Made by a program: the position numbers and the translations under genes. DNA of 64,000 nt from an uncultured Allomuricauda sp. (GTDB lineage: Bacteria; Bacteroidota; Bacteroidia; Flavobacteriales; Flavobacteriaceae), in contig NZ_CANMOO010000002.1 in NCBI RefSeq assembly GCF_947499585.1, positions 434,001-498,000 of the forward strand, in the 5' to 3' direction. The notes beneath the pieces were generated by a model. The model did not search any database and had not been told where the DNA came from. It was given only the letters and a program-made list of their open reading frames with translations. This document shows positions 37,094-45,744 of this stretch, one piece after another; the first letter of the stretch is position 1, and each line of letters starts with the position of its first letter.

Positions 37094-38062
37094 CTAAACT
37101 TCGTTATTTGACGGATTAAATATATGGTCCACCCATTGTTTTCCCCATGTATCTTTCTCATCTTCTGAGTGCAAAGTTGGGAAAAATATTATTTTCTGAA
37201 AACTTGGAGGTAAATAGTTCTTCCAATTTGTGCCTCCAGTGGCATCAACTTCTTTGTTTTCTTTTGCTAAATACCTGTAGGCGGAACCCATGTGAACCAA
37301 CGGCCAGTTTACATTAGCGTTTACATCCAAATCTTTTAATGAGTTGATCAGTTCTTCATTCTTTTTAGATTCTTCAGGAAGTTGGAGGTACTTATGATAG
37401 ATACTACTAGTCTTAACTTCATTAGATATTCTTAGCAATCTTGGAGTATAGCGGAACTCAAATTGTTTAAGAGTAAGTGTTTTTTCCCCAGTAACTGCAT
37501 CAGTCGCACCTTTTTTCCAATAAATATGATCAAAAAGTTCTTCTATACTGTCCTTTGCTGAAAAAGATTCACGCTCCGTATGATGAACCAAATTTTCTAG
37601 GGGCGTAGCATAAATCTCAAGCATACGATATTGAGCAGACTGAAATCCACTTGCAGGAAGAAGTGCCATGCGATAGCGTAAAAATTGCTCTCGTTCCATT
37701 CCTTTGATCATAATGCTAAAAGATGAAATAAGTGCTTTGAAGTAACTGTTTATCCTATTGACTTTTTCTATAAAAAACTTTAGATCCTGGGACTTATCTT
37801 CAACTATTTGCTTTTGCTCATGTAAAATCAGCTTGAAGTAGAGCTCCGTTATCTGGTGGTACATGATGAAGATTTCTTCATCCGGAAAATGCGTTCTTGG
37901 AACTTGAATACTAAGTAAAGTGTCTAAATGAATATAGTCCCAATACGTAAGGTAACGTTGGTAAAGGAGTCCGTCAAGGTAAGAACTTAAGTCTTGTCCA
38001 GAGTTTTTAAACTTTTCTTCAAGCTTATTGATTTGGGACTCAATTCGCTCATCATTCTTCAT
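37094..38062 (-). CDS. Tryptophan 2,3-dioxygenase family protein
   Basis: A 322-residue cytosolic haem enzyme family that opens the indole ring of tryptophan to N-formylkynurenine. The substrate-binding YHQITELYFKLILHE helix and the block RMALLPASGFQSAQYRMLE are characteristic. The proximal haem His is probably that of WPLVHMGSAYRYL near the C-terminus. No other kynurenine-pathway gene is in the window, so the physiological role is uncertain. The gene sits in a tight minus-strand run with the DUF3108 gene ahead (6 bases) and the M23 gene behind (2 bases). Confidence 0.88.
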   Translation of the reverse strand: MKNDERIESQINKLEEKFKNSGQDLSSYLDGLLYQRYLTYWDYIHLDTLLSIQVPRTHFPDEEIFIMYHQITELYFKLILHEQKQIVEDKSQDLKFFIEKVNRINSYFKALISSFSIMIKGMEREQFLRYRMALLPASGFQSAQYRMLEIYATPLENLVHHTERESFSAKDSIEELFDHIYWKKGATDAVTGEKTLTLKQFEFRYTPRLLRISNEVKTSSIYHKYLQLPEESKKNEELINSLKDLDVNANVNWPLVHMGSAYRYLAKENKEVDATGGTNWKNYLPPSFQKIIFFPTLHSEDEKDTWGKQWVDHIFNPSNNEV

Positions 38063-38068
38063 TCAATA

Positions 38069-38848
38069 CTATCTCATTATTATTTTAAACTGGTTTCTAA
38101 GGCCATTATAGCCATCTAAATCTGCTTTTAACGATCCAACGGCAAGATCTGCTTTTATCCTTACAGGAATTTTGTTCAAATCATTGGAAACCCAAAGCGT
38201 AAGGCTTTCGTTTTCCTTGAAAACACGACCCGATTGAACCACGGGTCTAAATTTAAGACATTCTACTTTCCCAAACTTGGTCCGTATCACTTCTTTTCCT
38301 AAAAATTTTAGTTTAAACTTATAAACGCCATCATCATCAAACAACATATCCATATCTATGGATTGGCCAACTTCAAATTCTTCGAGTCCATAGCGATTTC
38401 TTAAATAATAAGAGGCTGACAATAAATCTTGGACTTTGTCATGTACTGGAATATCAAACTCCTTACCGTTCTTGTTATCCTTTAAAATTGCCCGATCCTC
38501 ATTGTGGTAAAAATCAATTTCAATATCCTTGGTGTACCCCCCTTCATTTATTTTTCTGATAAACCTGTACGGTTTTCCATCGGTTCTGCCAAAATAACTC
38601 TCATAGGTATCATCCACTTTAAAAAATATACTGGCAAATCCCGTGGTCTTCCCTCTACCCACCACATGGTATACCGGAATATTATCAATGGTATCCGTGC
38701 TTAGGTTCAAGGTTGCATAACTGGCGTTAAGAAATCCATAGTGGATGCGAAATTTTAACCACTCCCCAGACTTAAACGCAGGAGGGTGTTTTTGCGCGGT
38801 TATGGGCATTATAAGCAAGAGGGAAAAAATGATAAAAACCTTTTTCAT
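38069..38848 (-). CDS. DUF3108-family exported protein
   Basis: 259 residues from the ATG at 38848, chosen because it opens a signal peptide (MKKVFIIFSLLLIMPITAQ); an in-frame start 14 codons upstream is possible but would bury it. The mature part is a beta-rich DUF3108 domain (KSGEWLKFRIHYGFLNASYA, then YHVVGRGKTTGFASIFFKV, and the KVQDLLSASYYLRN block). In related proteins this fold is periplasmic and lipid- or envelope-linked; the activity is unknown. It is the first gene of a minus-strand run through the dioxygenase, M23 peptidase and pgi. A terminator-like hairpin lies about 95 bases upstream. Confidence 0.82.
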   Translation of the reverse strand: MKKVFIIFSLLLIMPITAQKHPPAFKSGEWLKFRIHYGFLNASYATLNLSTDTIDNIPVYHVVGRGKTTGFASIFFKVDDTYESYFGRTDGKPYRFIRKINEGGYTKDIEIDFYHNEDRAILKDNKNGKEFDIPVHDKVQDLLSASYYLRNRYGLEEFEVGQSIDMDMLFDDDGVYKFKLKFLGKEVIRTKFGKVECLKFRPVVQSGRVFKENESLTLWVSNDLNKIPVRIKADLAVGSLKADLDGYNGLRNQFKIIMR

Positions 38849-38942
38849 AGTCTTGTGTATTAGTATAAAATTACTAAAATCCCTTTTCAAGCAGATTAGT
38901 TTACAATTACATAAACAAAACTTGTTCCAAAATATTATATAT

Positions 38943-38973
38943 AAAAAAAGCCCAGTCTTTAAACTGGGCTTTT
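38943..38973 (-). terminator. Intrinsic terminator upstream of the DUF3108 gene
   Basis: AAAAGCCCAGT (38946-38956) pairs with ACTGGGCTTTT (38963-38973) around CTTTAA. On the minus strand the stem ends in seven T residues, so it terminates leftward transcription. It is 270 bases beyond the patatin gene stop (39246), too far to be its obvious terminator, and could instead end the small RNA proposed at 38943-39043. Confidence 0.8.
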
Positions 38974-39043
38974 CCTAAATAACCAACCAAACTTTAAATT
39001 ATGAAAAACCAATACTTAAAGTTATAAGGGAACCACCCCTTAT
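38943..39043 (-). ncRNA. Candidate small RNA, about 100 nt
   Basis: In the 397-bp gap between the DUF3108 gene and the patatin gene no protein gene is credible. On the minus strand a -7-like element (TATCTTTA, complement of 39050-39057; TAnnTTTG with one change) is followed by a perfect 7-bp hairpin ATAAGGG-GTGGTT-CCCTTAT (39043-39024), a single-stranded U/A-rich linker including GTTTGGTTGGTTATTTAG, and the intrinsic terminator at 38973-38943. A 5' hairpin, open linker and terminator make a compact sRNA. I see no -33 element. On the other strand an 8-codon ORF (ATG at 39001) is an alternative leader-peptide reading. Confidence 0.35.
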
Positions 39044-39245
39044 GTTGTGTAAAGATACATCAAGGTTTTGTAGGAAAATAAGTTTTTAACGGACTTTAAC
39101 TATCCTTCTTTCAAATTTTTGAAACAGGGATGCATATTTAGCTTATTGTTAAGAAAAAATAAGGCTTATGAAGGATTTTCCAATTTGTTGCCAAATGAAT
39201 GATTGACAAACTTATCTTACAAAAGAGATTTCTAAATGCATTTGT

Positions 39246-41510
39246 TTAGAACCAATACCCTACACTAAAAAAGAAGTTACTATTGCCTATCTCTGGCGTC
39301 CACGAATAATAAACCTGAATGGGACCTAAAAACGATTCATAGCCATACCCTATTCCATAACCAGAAAAAGTGGGTTCTGTAAACCACTCTCCTGTACGAA
39401 ACAAATCATCGTCAACATTAGCAAAATTCGCTGAAAACAGTAAATGGTTCTTAGGGGCGAATTGATAATCCAACCTACTATATGCCTTTACAAAACTGTT
39501 TCCTGGCAGACTTAAAAAGTCATACCCAAAAAAAGGAACAAAATTATTTACAAAGTCGTTTCCAAAACCACCAAGAACAAAATCAAAAGAAGTGACCCCT
39601 GAGGTTCCCAATTTAAAACCTCCTTCTGTCTCCAAATTAAGGGTTAGGTTATGAAACAAAGGAAATGCGGTGCCAAGTCTTGCTTTTGCTATTGAAAATT
39701 CCTTGAAATTTTCATTAAAATCTGAAGAGAATAGATACAAATGAAAATCGCTATCAAAAAACACCCCTTTTGTAGGAAAATATTTGTCATCATAGGTGTC
39801 TAAAGTAATTTTACCATATGCGCTAAAATAATTTGAGTTTTCAAAATATGTTCTTTCATCCGATGTTGGCGCGAAAGCATCTTCATTTTCATCTACAAAT
39901 TGATTAAGGGTTCGTGTACTGTAACGCAACAATTTGTGCTCAGCACCCAGTGTCACCGCAAATTCTTCCCTCAAAACTGTTTGTAGGTAGACTTGGTTTG
40001 TTAAATCTGTAATATCCAGATTTATTTGTCGAATATTTGGGTCATCGATCACGTCGAAATTTGAGCGAATCAACCCGAAGTCTATTTCATTGTCAAAATC
40101 CGTGAACTTAGAATTGACCCCAAAACTCCAATAAAACCCTTTATCCAGATAGTACTCCATATTATACCTGATATGATCTCCAAGAATGAAATCAAAGGAG
40201 GCAACATCATCCTTAAGTAAAAAATTCTTTTTGGTAAGGTTGATCAATGCGGCACTTTTGTACAAATCATCATAATGGGCAGACATCTTAATGAACATCT
40301 TTGTGGGGTCCTCTTTTAATTTTAAAACTAAATCTGTACCCAAACCATTAGATATCAATTCATATCTGATCGTTTTAAAATTCCCAGAGGCAGATAAATT
40401 ATTAATGCCCTGTTTAAGTTTCTCAAATGAAATTTTTTCTGCCAGGTTAAACCTAAGTTTACCTTTAATATATCCCCTAGTGTACCTATCATTCCCTTTA
40501 ATAATCAACCTGTTTATGGTCAAACTATCCTCAACCTTTACTCTATTTTCTTCATTGAGAACAAAGTTTTGTTTTTGGGATACCTGTTTCAACTCTTCAA
40601 ATTTTGTGTATGCTGCTTGTTCTCCAACCTCCACAATTTCCTCTGAACGATCAAAATCAATAACGGAAAAGTCATCTATATTTGGTTTTATATAGATTTC
40701 TGTTTTTTCAATTTTATCCTTCATATCATTAACCGTCCTGTAGTTATTGATTTGAAGAAGGATCTCTGTAGCTGACGACAAGGACTCTCTTGTGGCCAAA
40801 CCATGTTGAACATCTACACCTATAATTAGATCGGCTCCCATTTCACGTACTTGGTCCAAAGGATAATTGTTCACAACTCCACCATCTATTAAAATCTCCC
40901 CTTCAATTTCTGATGGCTCAAATAAAGAGGGGAATGTTCCGCTGGCCATAATTGCTTCTGGAAGGTAACCATCATCCAACAATACCTCTTCTCCAGTTTC
41001 TACATTGGTAGCTATACACAAAAAAGGAATGGGCAATCTTTTAAAATCATGAATATCCTTTACATGAAAAAGAAGCCTTACCAACTCATTGTAGATGTTC
41101 TGCCCTCCTGAAATTGCTTCTGGAAAGGATACATTAAAATTTGTGAAAGGAAGACCCAAGGCATAGCGCTCAGAATCATCTTTTTCATAAAAAGTCTTTG
41201 CTCCCCTAGGGACATTATCTTGAATCAACTTAGAGAAATCTGTTACCTTAAAAATAGAATCCAATTCTTTGGCAGAATACCCAGAGGCATAAAGTGCCCC
41301 AACAATGGCGCCCATACTTGTGCCGCCAACATAATCTATTTTAATGCCAGCTTCTTCGATCACCTTTAACGCTCCAATATGTGCCAACCCTTTAGCTCCG
41401 CCACCACTAAGTACTAGACCGATCTTAGGTTGCTTCTCTGTGGACGTTGTTTGGGCTATCCCAAAAACTCCAAAAAATACAACCCCTATTGCAGCTATTA
41501 TGTTTTTCAT
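39246..41510 (-). CDS. Patatin-like phospholipase fused to POTRA and outer-membrane barrel (PlpD-like)
   Basis: 754 residues from the ATG at 41510, which opens a signal peptide; a start 25 codons upstream overlaps the uvrC end and hides it. The patatin domain has the oxyanion GGGAKG (36-41), the nucleophile Ser65 in GGTSMGAIVGAL, and the catalytic Asp of LIDGGVVNNYPLD. After about residue 310 comes a POTRA-like region (INRLIIKGNDRYTRGYIKGK), then a beta-barrel ending FFFSVGYWF. The passenger-POTRA-barrel order is that of type Vd autotransporters such as PlpD, so it is probably an outer-membrane lipase. It lies 10 bases downstream of uvrC on the same strand. Confidence 0.88.
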   Translation of the reverse strand: MKNIIAAIGVVFFGVFGIAQTTSTEKQPKIGLVLSGGGAKGLAHIGALKVIEEAGIKIDYVGGTSMGAIVGALYASGYSAKELDSIFKVTDFSKLIQDNVPRGAKTFYEKDDSERYALGLPFTNFNVSFPEAISGGQNIYNELVRLLFHVKDIHDFKRLPIPFLCIATNVETGEEVLLDDGYLPEAIMASGTFPSLFEPSEIEGEILIDGGVVNNYPLDQVREMGADLIIGVDVQHGLATRESLSSATEILLQINNYRTVNDMKDKIEKTEIYIKPNIDDFSVIDFDRSEEIVEVGEQAAYTKFEELKQVSQKQNFVLNEENRVKVEDSLTINRLIIKGNDRYTRGYIKGKLRFNLAEKISFEKLKQGINNLSASGNFKTIRYELISNGLGTDLVLKLKEDPTKMFIKMSAHYDDLYKSAALINLTKKNFLLKDDVASFDFILGDHIRYNMEYYLDKGFYWSFGVNSKFTDFDNEIDFGLIRSNFDVIDDPNIRQINLDITDLTNQVYLQTVLREEFAVTLGAEHKLLRYSTRTLNQFVDENEDAFAPTSDERTYFENSNYFSAYGKITLDTYDDKYFPTKGVFFDSDFHLYLFSSDFNENFKEFSIAKARLGTAFPLFHNLTLNLETEGGFKLGTSGVTSFDFVLGGFGNDFVNNFVPFFGYDFLSLPGNSFVKAYSRLDYQFAPKNHLLFSANFANVDDDLFRTGEWFTEPTFSGYGIGYGYESFLGPIQVYYSWTPEIGNSNFFFSVGYWF

Positions 41511-41520
41511 ATACTTTTTG

Positions 41521-43311
41521 CTAATGGAAGGATTTATAGATTTTTTTTGCCTTTGCCATTCCAATGGTTTCTGCAAGACTCTCAATGGTTGCCTCTCTAA
41601 TCCGTTTTACCGATTTGAAATTTTTCAATAGTTGTTCTGCAGTCTTTTCACCAATACCTTCAATATTTTCCAATTCTGAATTAATCGCTCCCTTACTTCT
41701 TTTATTTCTATGATGCGTAATGCCAAATCTATGGGCCTCGTTCCTAAGTTGCTGAATTATTTTCAAAGTCTCTGATTTTTTATCCAAATAAAGAGGAATG
41801 GGGTCTTCTGGAAAATAAATTTCTTCCAGTCTTTTGGCAATACCTATTATGGCAATTTTTCCGCGTAGCCCTAAAATATCCAGACTTTTAAGAGAGGATG
41901 AAAGCTGGCCTTTCCCGCCATCAATTACTATAAGTTGTGGTAAGGGTTCAGCTTCAGCAAGAAGTCTCTTATATCTTCTAAAAACGACCTCTTCCATACT
42001 TGCAAAATCATCGGGACCCTCAACAGTCTTAATATTGAAATGCCGATAGTCTTTTTTTGAAGGCTTTCCATTTTTAAAGACCACGCAAGCCGCCACAGGA
42101 TTACTCCCTTGAATGTTAGAGTTATCAAAACACTCTATATGTGTAGGTTCTTCAGATAGCCTCAAATCTGCCTTCATCTGAGCCATGATTCTTTTGGTAT
42201 GTCTATCTGGGTCTGTTATTTTAATTTGTTTGAACTTATCCTGTCTAAAAAAACGTGCATTACGTTCAGAGAGTTCAAGGATTCTTCGTTTATCTCCCAG
42301 TTTTGGCAAGGTAACTTTAAGGCTTTCTTCAACTAATACAGGGAATTGCAAATAAACCTCCTTCGATTGGGATTTAAACCGTTGCCTGATTTCAGTGATG
42401 GCCAATTGCAACAATTCCTCATCAGTCTCTTCCAACTTCTTTTTTATTTCTAAAGTATGTGATCTTATAATAGAACCATGAGACAGTTGTAAAAAATTGA
42501 CATAAGCATGGGTTTCATCAGAAATGATAGTAAATACGTCTACATTATTAATTTTTGGATTGACCACCGTGGATTTGACCTGATAGTTTTCCAATATTTC
42601 TATCTTATCCTTTATTCTTTGAGCTTTTTCGAACTCCATATTATTTGCAAATTCTTTCATCTGTGATTTGAAGAATTGCAATGAACTTTTAAAATTGCCT
42701 TTTATAATCTCTCTAATGTCTTCTATCTGTCTACGATATTCTTCCTCTTCTTGTAGTCCTTCACATGGCCCCAAGCAATTGCCTAAATGATATTCCAGAC
42801 ATACCTTATACTTTCCAGATCGGATCTTTTCTTCAGAAAGGTCATAATTACACGTTCTTAAGGGATATAAACTCTTGACCAGGTCCAATAGTGTTCTCAC
42901 CGTCTTCATACTGGTGTACGGTCCATAATACTCCGAACCATCCTTTATTAACTTACGCGTGGGAAAAACTCTTGGAAAACACTCATTTTTTATGCATATC
43001 CAAGGATAGGACTTATCATCCTTTAGCAAAACGTTATATCTGGGCAAGAGTTTTTTAATGAGATTGTTCTCCAAAAGGAGCGCATCAGATTCTGTGGCAA
43101 CCACAATATGTTTAACAGAATGAATCTTTTTGACCAAAACTCGGGTCTTGCCGTATTCTTGTTTTTTATTGAAATATGAAGCTACTCGTTTCTTAAGGTT
43201 TTTAGCCTTTCCAACATAAAGAATCTTATCATCGGCATCATAAAACTGGTACACACCCGGGTCGCTTGGCAGAACGCTTATTTGAACACTTATAGATGAT
43301 GGGTTGGGCAT
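41521..43311 (-). CDS. uvrC: Excinuclease ABC subunit C
   Basis: A 596-residue nucleotide-excision-repair nuclease that cuts on both sides of a lesion. The N-terminal GIY-YIG domain (DPGVYQFYDADDKILYVGKA, about 18-37) is followed by a UVR segment (FANNMEFEKAQRIKDKIEIL), an RNase H-like nuclease domain (HIECFDNSNIQGSNPVAACV), and paired helix-hairpin-helix motifs at the end (ENIEGIGEKTAEQLLKNFKS). The length is standard. The patatin gene starts 10 bases after its stop. Upstream lies a 561-bp intergenic region. Confidence 0.97.
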   Translation of the reverse strand: MPNPSSISVQISVLPSDPGVYQFYDADDKILYVGKAKNLKKRVASYFNKKQEYGKTRVLVKKIHSVKHIVVATESDALLLENNLIKKLLPRYNVLLKDDKSYPWICIKNECFPRVFPTRKLIKDGSEYYGPYTSMKTVRTLLDLVKSLYPLRTCNYDLSEEKIRSGKYKVCLEYHLGNCLGPCEGLQEEEEYRRQIEDIREIIKGNFKSSLQFFKSQMKEFANNMEFEKAQRIKDKIEILENYQVKSTVVNPKINNVDVFTIISDETHAYVNFLQLSHGSIIRSHTLEIKKKLEETDEELLQLAITEIRQRFKSQSKEVYLQFPVLVEESLKVTLPKLGDKRRILELSERNARFFRQDKFKQIKITDPDRHTKRIMAQMKADLRLSEEPTHIECFDNSNIQGSNPVAACVVFKNGKPSKKDYRHFNIKTVEGPDDFASMEEVVFRRYKRLLAEAEPLPQLIVIDGGKGQLSSSLKSLDILGLRGKIAIIGIAKRLEEIYFPEDPIPLYLDKKSETLKIIQQLRNEAHRFGITHHRNKRSKGAINSELENIEGIGEKTAEQLLKNFKSVKRIREATIESLAETIGMAKAKKIYKSFH

Positions 43312-43652
43312 AAAATTTCCGAAAATTGACTCCTAAACAAAAGTAAGTTTTAATAATAGTGCTTTTTTGTTAAAATTCACCTATCCCTTATTTCACTTAA
43401 CCTTTTTTTGAGAGACCGCTATCTATGTGTTAAAATTGATGATTTCAACCTTTACCTCTATAGCTTGTAAGAAAAACACCTCTTTCATTCAAAATTAACC
43501 CCCCAATTGTTACAAATCATCGCTGGTTAATTTTTTTTTTGATTTAATCTTCAATGATTTTTAAATAAAAAATATCTATTGTTCTTATTTTCAAATAGTT
43601 AAAGTCAAAATAGAATCTTAAAGAAAATCCACATATGTTAAAACGTTATTAA

Positions 43653-43690
43653 AAAAGATGCATTTCATCGGTAAAAGATGTATTTCATGG
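43653..43690 (+). promoter_or_regulatory. Tandem 20-bp direct repeat
   Basis: AAAAGATGCATTTCATCG (43653-43670) and AAAAGATGTATTTCATGG (43673-43690) match at 15 of 18 positions with a 20-bp period, i.e. on nearly the same helix face. They end 22 bases before a -7-like element (43712-43719). Direct repeats at such spacing are typical of LytTR-type response-regulator sites, but the sequence is not a known consensus to me. They probably regulate the tiny ORF and/or the downstream cyclo-ligase gene. Confidence 0.45.
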
Positions 43691-43711
43691 TGAATTTTCA
43701 ATTCTTTTACT

Positions 43712-43719
43712 TACATTTA
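43712..43719 (+). promoter_or_regulatory. -7-like promoter element
   Basis: TACATTTA fits TAnnTTTG at all but the last base. It lies 22 bases after the direct repeats and 22 bases before the ATG of the 28-codon ORF, so transcription would start near 43726. No clear -33 TTG is seen. Confidence 0.3.
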
Positions 43720-43740
43720 GCCATATATAAATACAATTCT

Positions 43741-43827
43741 ATGGAGAACTATGTTATTGTTTTGGGAATGTATTTGATTTTGATGCTTTTTTTCAAAATC
43801 TTTTTTTCTGTTTCAACCAGAGAATAA
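43741..43827 (+). CDS. Candidate 28-residue single-span membrane protein
   Basis: ATG at 43741, TAA at 43825-43827. The product starts MENYVIVLGMYLILMLFFKI and ends FFSVSTRE. About 20 consecutive hydrophobic or aromatic residues form a membrane helix, with acidic residues at the N-terminus and charged ones at the C-terminus. It has a -7-like element 22 bases upstream and a tandem repeat before that, and the next gene begins 46 bases downstream. This is the organisation of a regulated small membrane protein. Chance is possible because the region is rich in A/T, which favours Phe/Leu/Ile codons. Confidence 0.4.
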   Translation: MENYVIVLGMYLILMLFFKIFFSVSTRE

Positions 43828-43872
43828 AAAATAGGTTTCCCCAAAACTCCACCCCTAAATTTTCAACACTAG

Positions 43873-44433
43873 ATGTTGAAACATGAACTGAGAATAAAAT
43901 ATAAAAATTTGAGAGAGGAAATGAACACCTCTGTCATCTCAGATTATAGTATCATCTTGGCAAATCATGTACTTCAAATCCCTATTTGGGATTTTTTTTG
44001 TTTCCATATTTTTCTAAGCATCGAGGAAAATAAAGAGATTGATACTCTTCCCTTGATTACACTTCTTCAAGGAAAAGATAAGAATATAACTATCCCGAAG
44101 GTTAGTGGAAAAAACTCAATGGAAAACTACTTGCTGACAGATAATACAGTTTTCAAGAAAAATAGATGGCATATTCCAGAGCCTGTAGATGGAATTAAAA
44201 TTCCAGAAAACCAAATAGATGTAGTTTTTGTGCCACTGTTGGCTTTTGATGCAAAAGGAAACCGTGTTGGTTATGGCAAAGGTTATTATGACACCTTTTT
44301 GCTTAAGTGTAGGCCAGAAACCATAAAGATTGGATTATCATTTTTTGAAGCTGAGGATAGTATAAGTAATATCCATGAAAATGATGTTAAACTGGATTAC
44401 TGTGTTACTCCAAAAAAGGTTTACAAATTTTAA
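43873..44433 (+). CDS. 5-formyltetrahydrofolate cyclo-ligase
   Basis: A 186-residue cytosolic enzyme converting 5-formyl-THF to 5,10-methenyl-THF with ATP, returning stored folate to the active pool. The family block FVPLLAFDAKGNRVGYGKGY then YDTFL (about 118-142) contains the nucleotide-binding G-x-G-x-G-K/R-G-Y-Y-D motif. An N-terminal LRIKYKNLREEM helix and the late CVTPKKVY are typical. It is divergent from uvrC and lies downstream of the tiny membrane ORF. Its stop overlaps the lspA stop in a shared TTAA (44430-44433). Confidence 0.92.
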   Translation: MLKHELRIKYKNLREEMNTSVISDYSIILANHVLQIPIWDFFCFHIFLSIEENKEIDTLPLITLLQGKDKNITIPKVSGKNSMENYLLTDNTVFKKNRWHIPEPVDGIKIPENQIDVVFVPLLAFDAKGNRVGYGKGYYDTFLLKCRPETIKIGLSFFEAEDSISNIHENDVKLDYCVTPKKVYKF

Positions 44434-45062
44434 TCCTCTGCTTGTTTTTCCTGTTTCGGAAAAGCTTTTTTGTTGAATACAATCAATATCCCAACTCCAG
44501 TGCTTATAGCAGTATCCGCTATATTAAAAACAGGTTCAAAGAATCGAAAACTTTTACCTCCAACAGATGGAACCCATTCTGGCCAAGTTGTATCTATTAA
44601 TGGAAAATATAGCATGTCCACAACCTTACCGTAAAAAAGTTTTCCATAAGGTTCACTAGAAAACAAAGTAGCCACCTGATTGCTACTGTTGTCAAAAATC
44701 ATCCCATAAAAAACCGAATCTATAATATTACCCAAGGCCCCTGCAAAAATTAGGGAAACCGCCAAAATCAAGGTTTTCGGGGATTCCTTTTTTATTATAT
44801 CCCGCAGCCAATAACCAATACCAAAAATGGCAAAAAGTCTAAAAATGGTCAAAACAAGTTTTCCTGCAGATTCTGATATAGGAAGAAGATCACTAAGCTT
44901 GGTACCCCAAGCTGCGCCCTCATTTTCTATAAAAAGTATTTTGAACCAGTCAAATACCGCAGAGGATTCTCCCAGGACAAAATTAGTCTTAACGTAGATT
45001 TTACTTATCTGGTCAACTACCAGTATTAATATGATGATTATGAGGGACTTCTTTAAATTCAT
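44430..45062 (-). CDS. lspA: Lipoprotein signal peptidase
   Basis: A 210-residue inner-membrane aspartyl protease (signal peptidase II) that cleaves prolipoprotein signals ahead of the lipidated Cys; many lipoproteins in this window depend on it. Four membrane helices are visible. The two catalytic aspartates sit in GALGNIIDSVFYG and FNIADTAISTG. It is the last gene of an ileS, dksA-like, hypothetical, lspA series on the minus strand; linkage of ileS and lspA is widespread in bacteria. It shares its stop with the convergent cyclo-ligase gene. Confidence 0.95.
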   Translation of the reverse strand: MNLKKSLIIIILILVVDQISKIYVKTNFVLGESSAVFDWFKILFIENEGAAWGTKLSDLLPISESAGKLVLTIFRLFAIFGIGYWLRDIIKKESPKTLILAVSLIFAGALGNIIDSVFYGMIFDNSSNQVATLFSSEPYGKLFYGKVVDMLYFPLIDTTWPEWVPSVGGKSFRFFEPVFNIADTAISTGVGILIVFNKKAFPKQEKQAED

Positions 45063-45095
45063 GTCTTTAAAACAGGTTGCGCAAAAGTATGGATA

Positions 45096-45716
45096 TTATT
45101 TCATTTTCCTTAGATTGATGTTCCCTTCAACGCTCTTCAAAATGTATTGGTTATAGCCTTTGGGAATAGGCTCTTTTTCAACTTTTCCATAAGCGCTTTC
45201 AGCAATTATATTTCCGCTGGCAGTTATAAGCAAAATATCCCCTTTTTGAGTGGTTACCTCTACCTTTTCAATCACATTGTCAAGAACACATCTTCCATCA
45301 GATAATTTCACTTGTAAATTTTCAAACTTGCCTTCTACAGATATATTGCTATTAGTGCCGTAAACGAAAACGTTTTTATTTTCTGGAAGGATTATATTGA
45401 GTTTAATGGAAATAACTTTGTGAGCGCTAAGTTTGTCGTTTGGATTGATAAAATTTGGCTGAAACCCGGCCCTTATCAAAACTGTTGTTCCTTTTTCTTC
45501 TATTGTAATCAATAAATCTTTGGAATATTCACCTTCAATATCAGCCTCAATACTAACTTCATCTGTCTTGGCCGTGCTAAGGTTAATTTGGTAACAGTAT
45601 TGGGAATTTATTTGAATGGACTCTGTTCTGGAATTTACAAAGGCCTTTTTCACCAATTTTTGACCATGCAGGTTCAATAAGAAAAAAAAGCTGAAAACAA
45701 AGAACAAAGTTTTCAT
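45096..45716 (-). CDS. Exported beta-rich protein (DUF4097-like), function unknown
   Basis: 206 residues from the ATG at 45716; an in-frame start 18 codons upstream overlaps the preceding gene and hides the signal peptide (MKTLFFVFSFFFLLNLHG). The rest is strand-rich with repeats of the kind ILPENKNVFVYGTNSNISVE, LQVKLSDGRCVLDN, VEVTTQKGDILLIT, a right-handed beta-helix pattern close to DUF4097/DUF2807 putative adhesins. Probably periplasmic or surface. A terminator hairpin ends only 5 bases before its start codon, so expression depends on read-through from the dksA-like gene. lspA follows after 33 bases. Confidence 0.65.
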   Translation of the reverse strand: MKTLFFVFSFFFLLNLHGQKLVKKAFVNSRTESIQINSQYCYQINLSTAKTDEVSIEADIEGEYSKDLLITIEEKGTTVLIRAGFQPNFINPNDKLSAHKVISIKLNIILPENKNVFVYGTNSNISVEGKFENLQVKLSDGRCVLDNVIEKVEVTTQKGDILLITASGNIIAESAYGKVEKEPIPKGYNQYILKSVEGNINLRKMK

Positions 45717-45720
45717 GAAC

Positions 45721-45743
45721 AAAAAACGCCTTACGGCGTTTTT
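45721..45743 (-). terminator. Terminator abutting the next start codon
   Basis: AAAAACGCC (45722-45730) pairs perfectly with GGCGTTTTT (45735-45743) around TTAC. On the minus strand the stem ends in a T run that stops 4 bases before the ATG of the exported-protein gene (45716). It lies directly behind the dksA-like stop (45745). Confidence 0.7.
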
Positions 45744-45744
45744 A

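Larger units (their letters stand above)
43312..43872. other. Long intergenic region with direct repeats and a tiny ORF
   Basis: 561 bases between the divergent uvrC and 5-formyl-THF cyclo-ligase genes. Very A+T-rich. It holds two tandem copies of a 20-bp unit (43653-43692), a -7-like element (43712-43719) and a 28-codon ORF (43741-43827), listed separately. The first ~330 bases, 43312-43640, show poly-A/T stretches but no structure I can name. Confidence 0.5.

Noticed and set aside
39001..39027. 8-codon ORF (ATG AAA AAC ...) on the plus strand as a leader peptide
   Set aside because: No downstream plus-strand gene exists for it to regulate; the minus-strand sRNA reading explains the hairpins better.
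43653..43690. Start of a CRISPR array
   Set aside because: Only two repeat units with a 2-base spacer, and no cas gene nearby.
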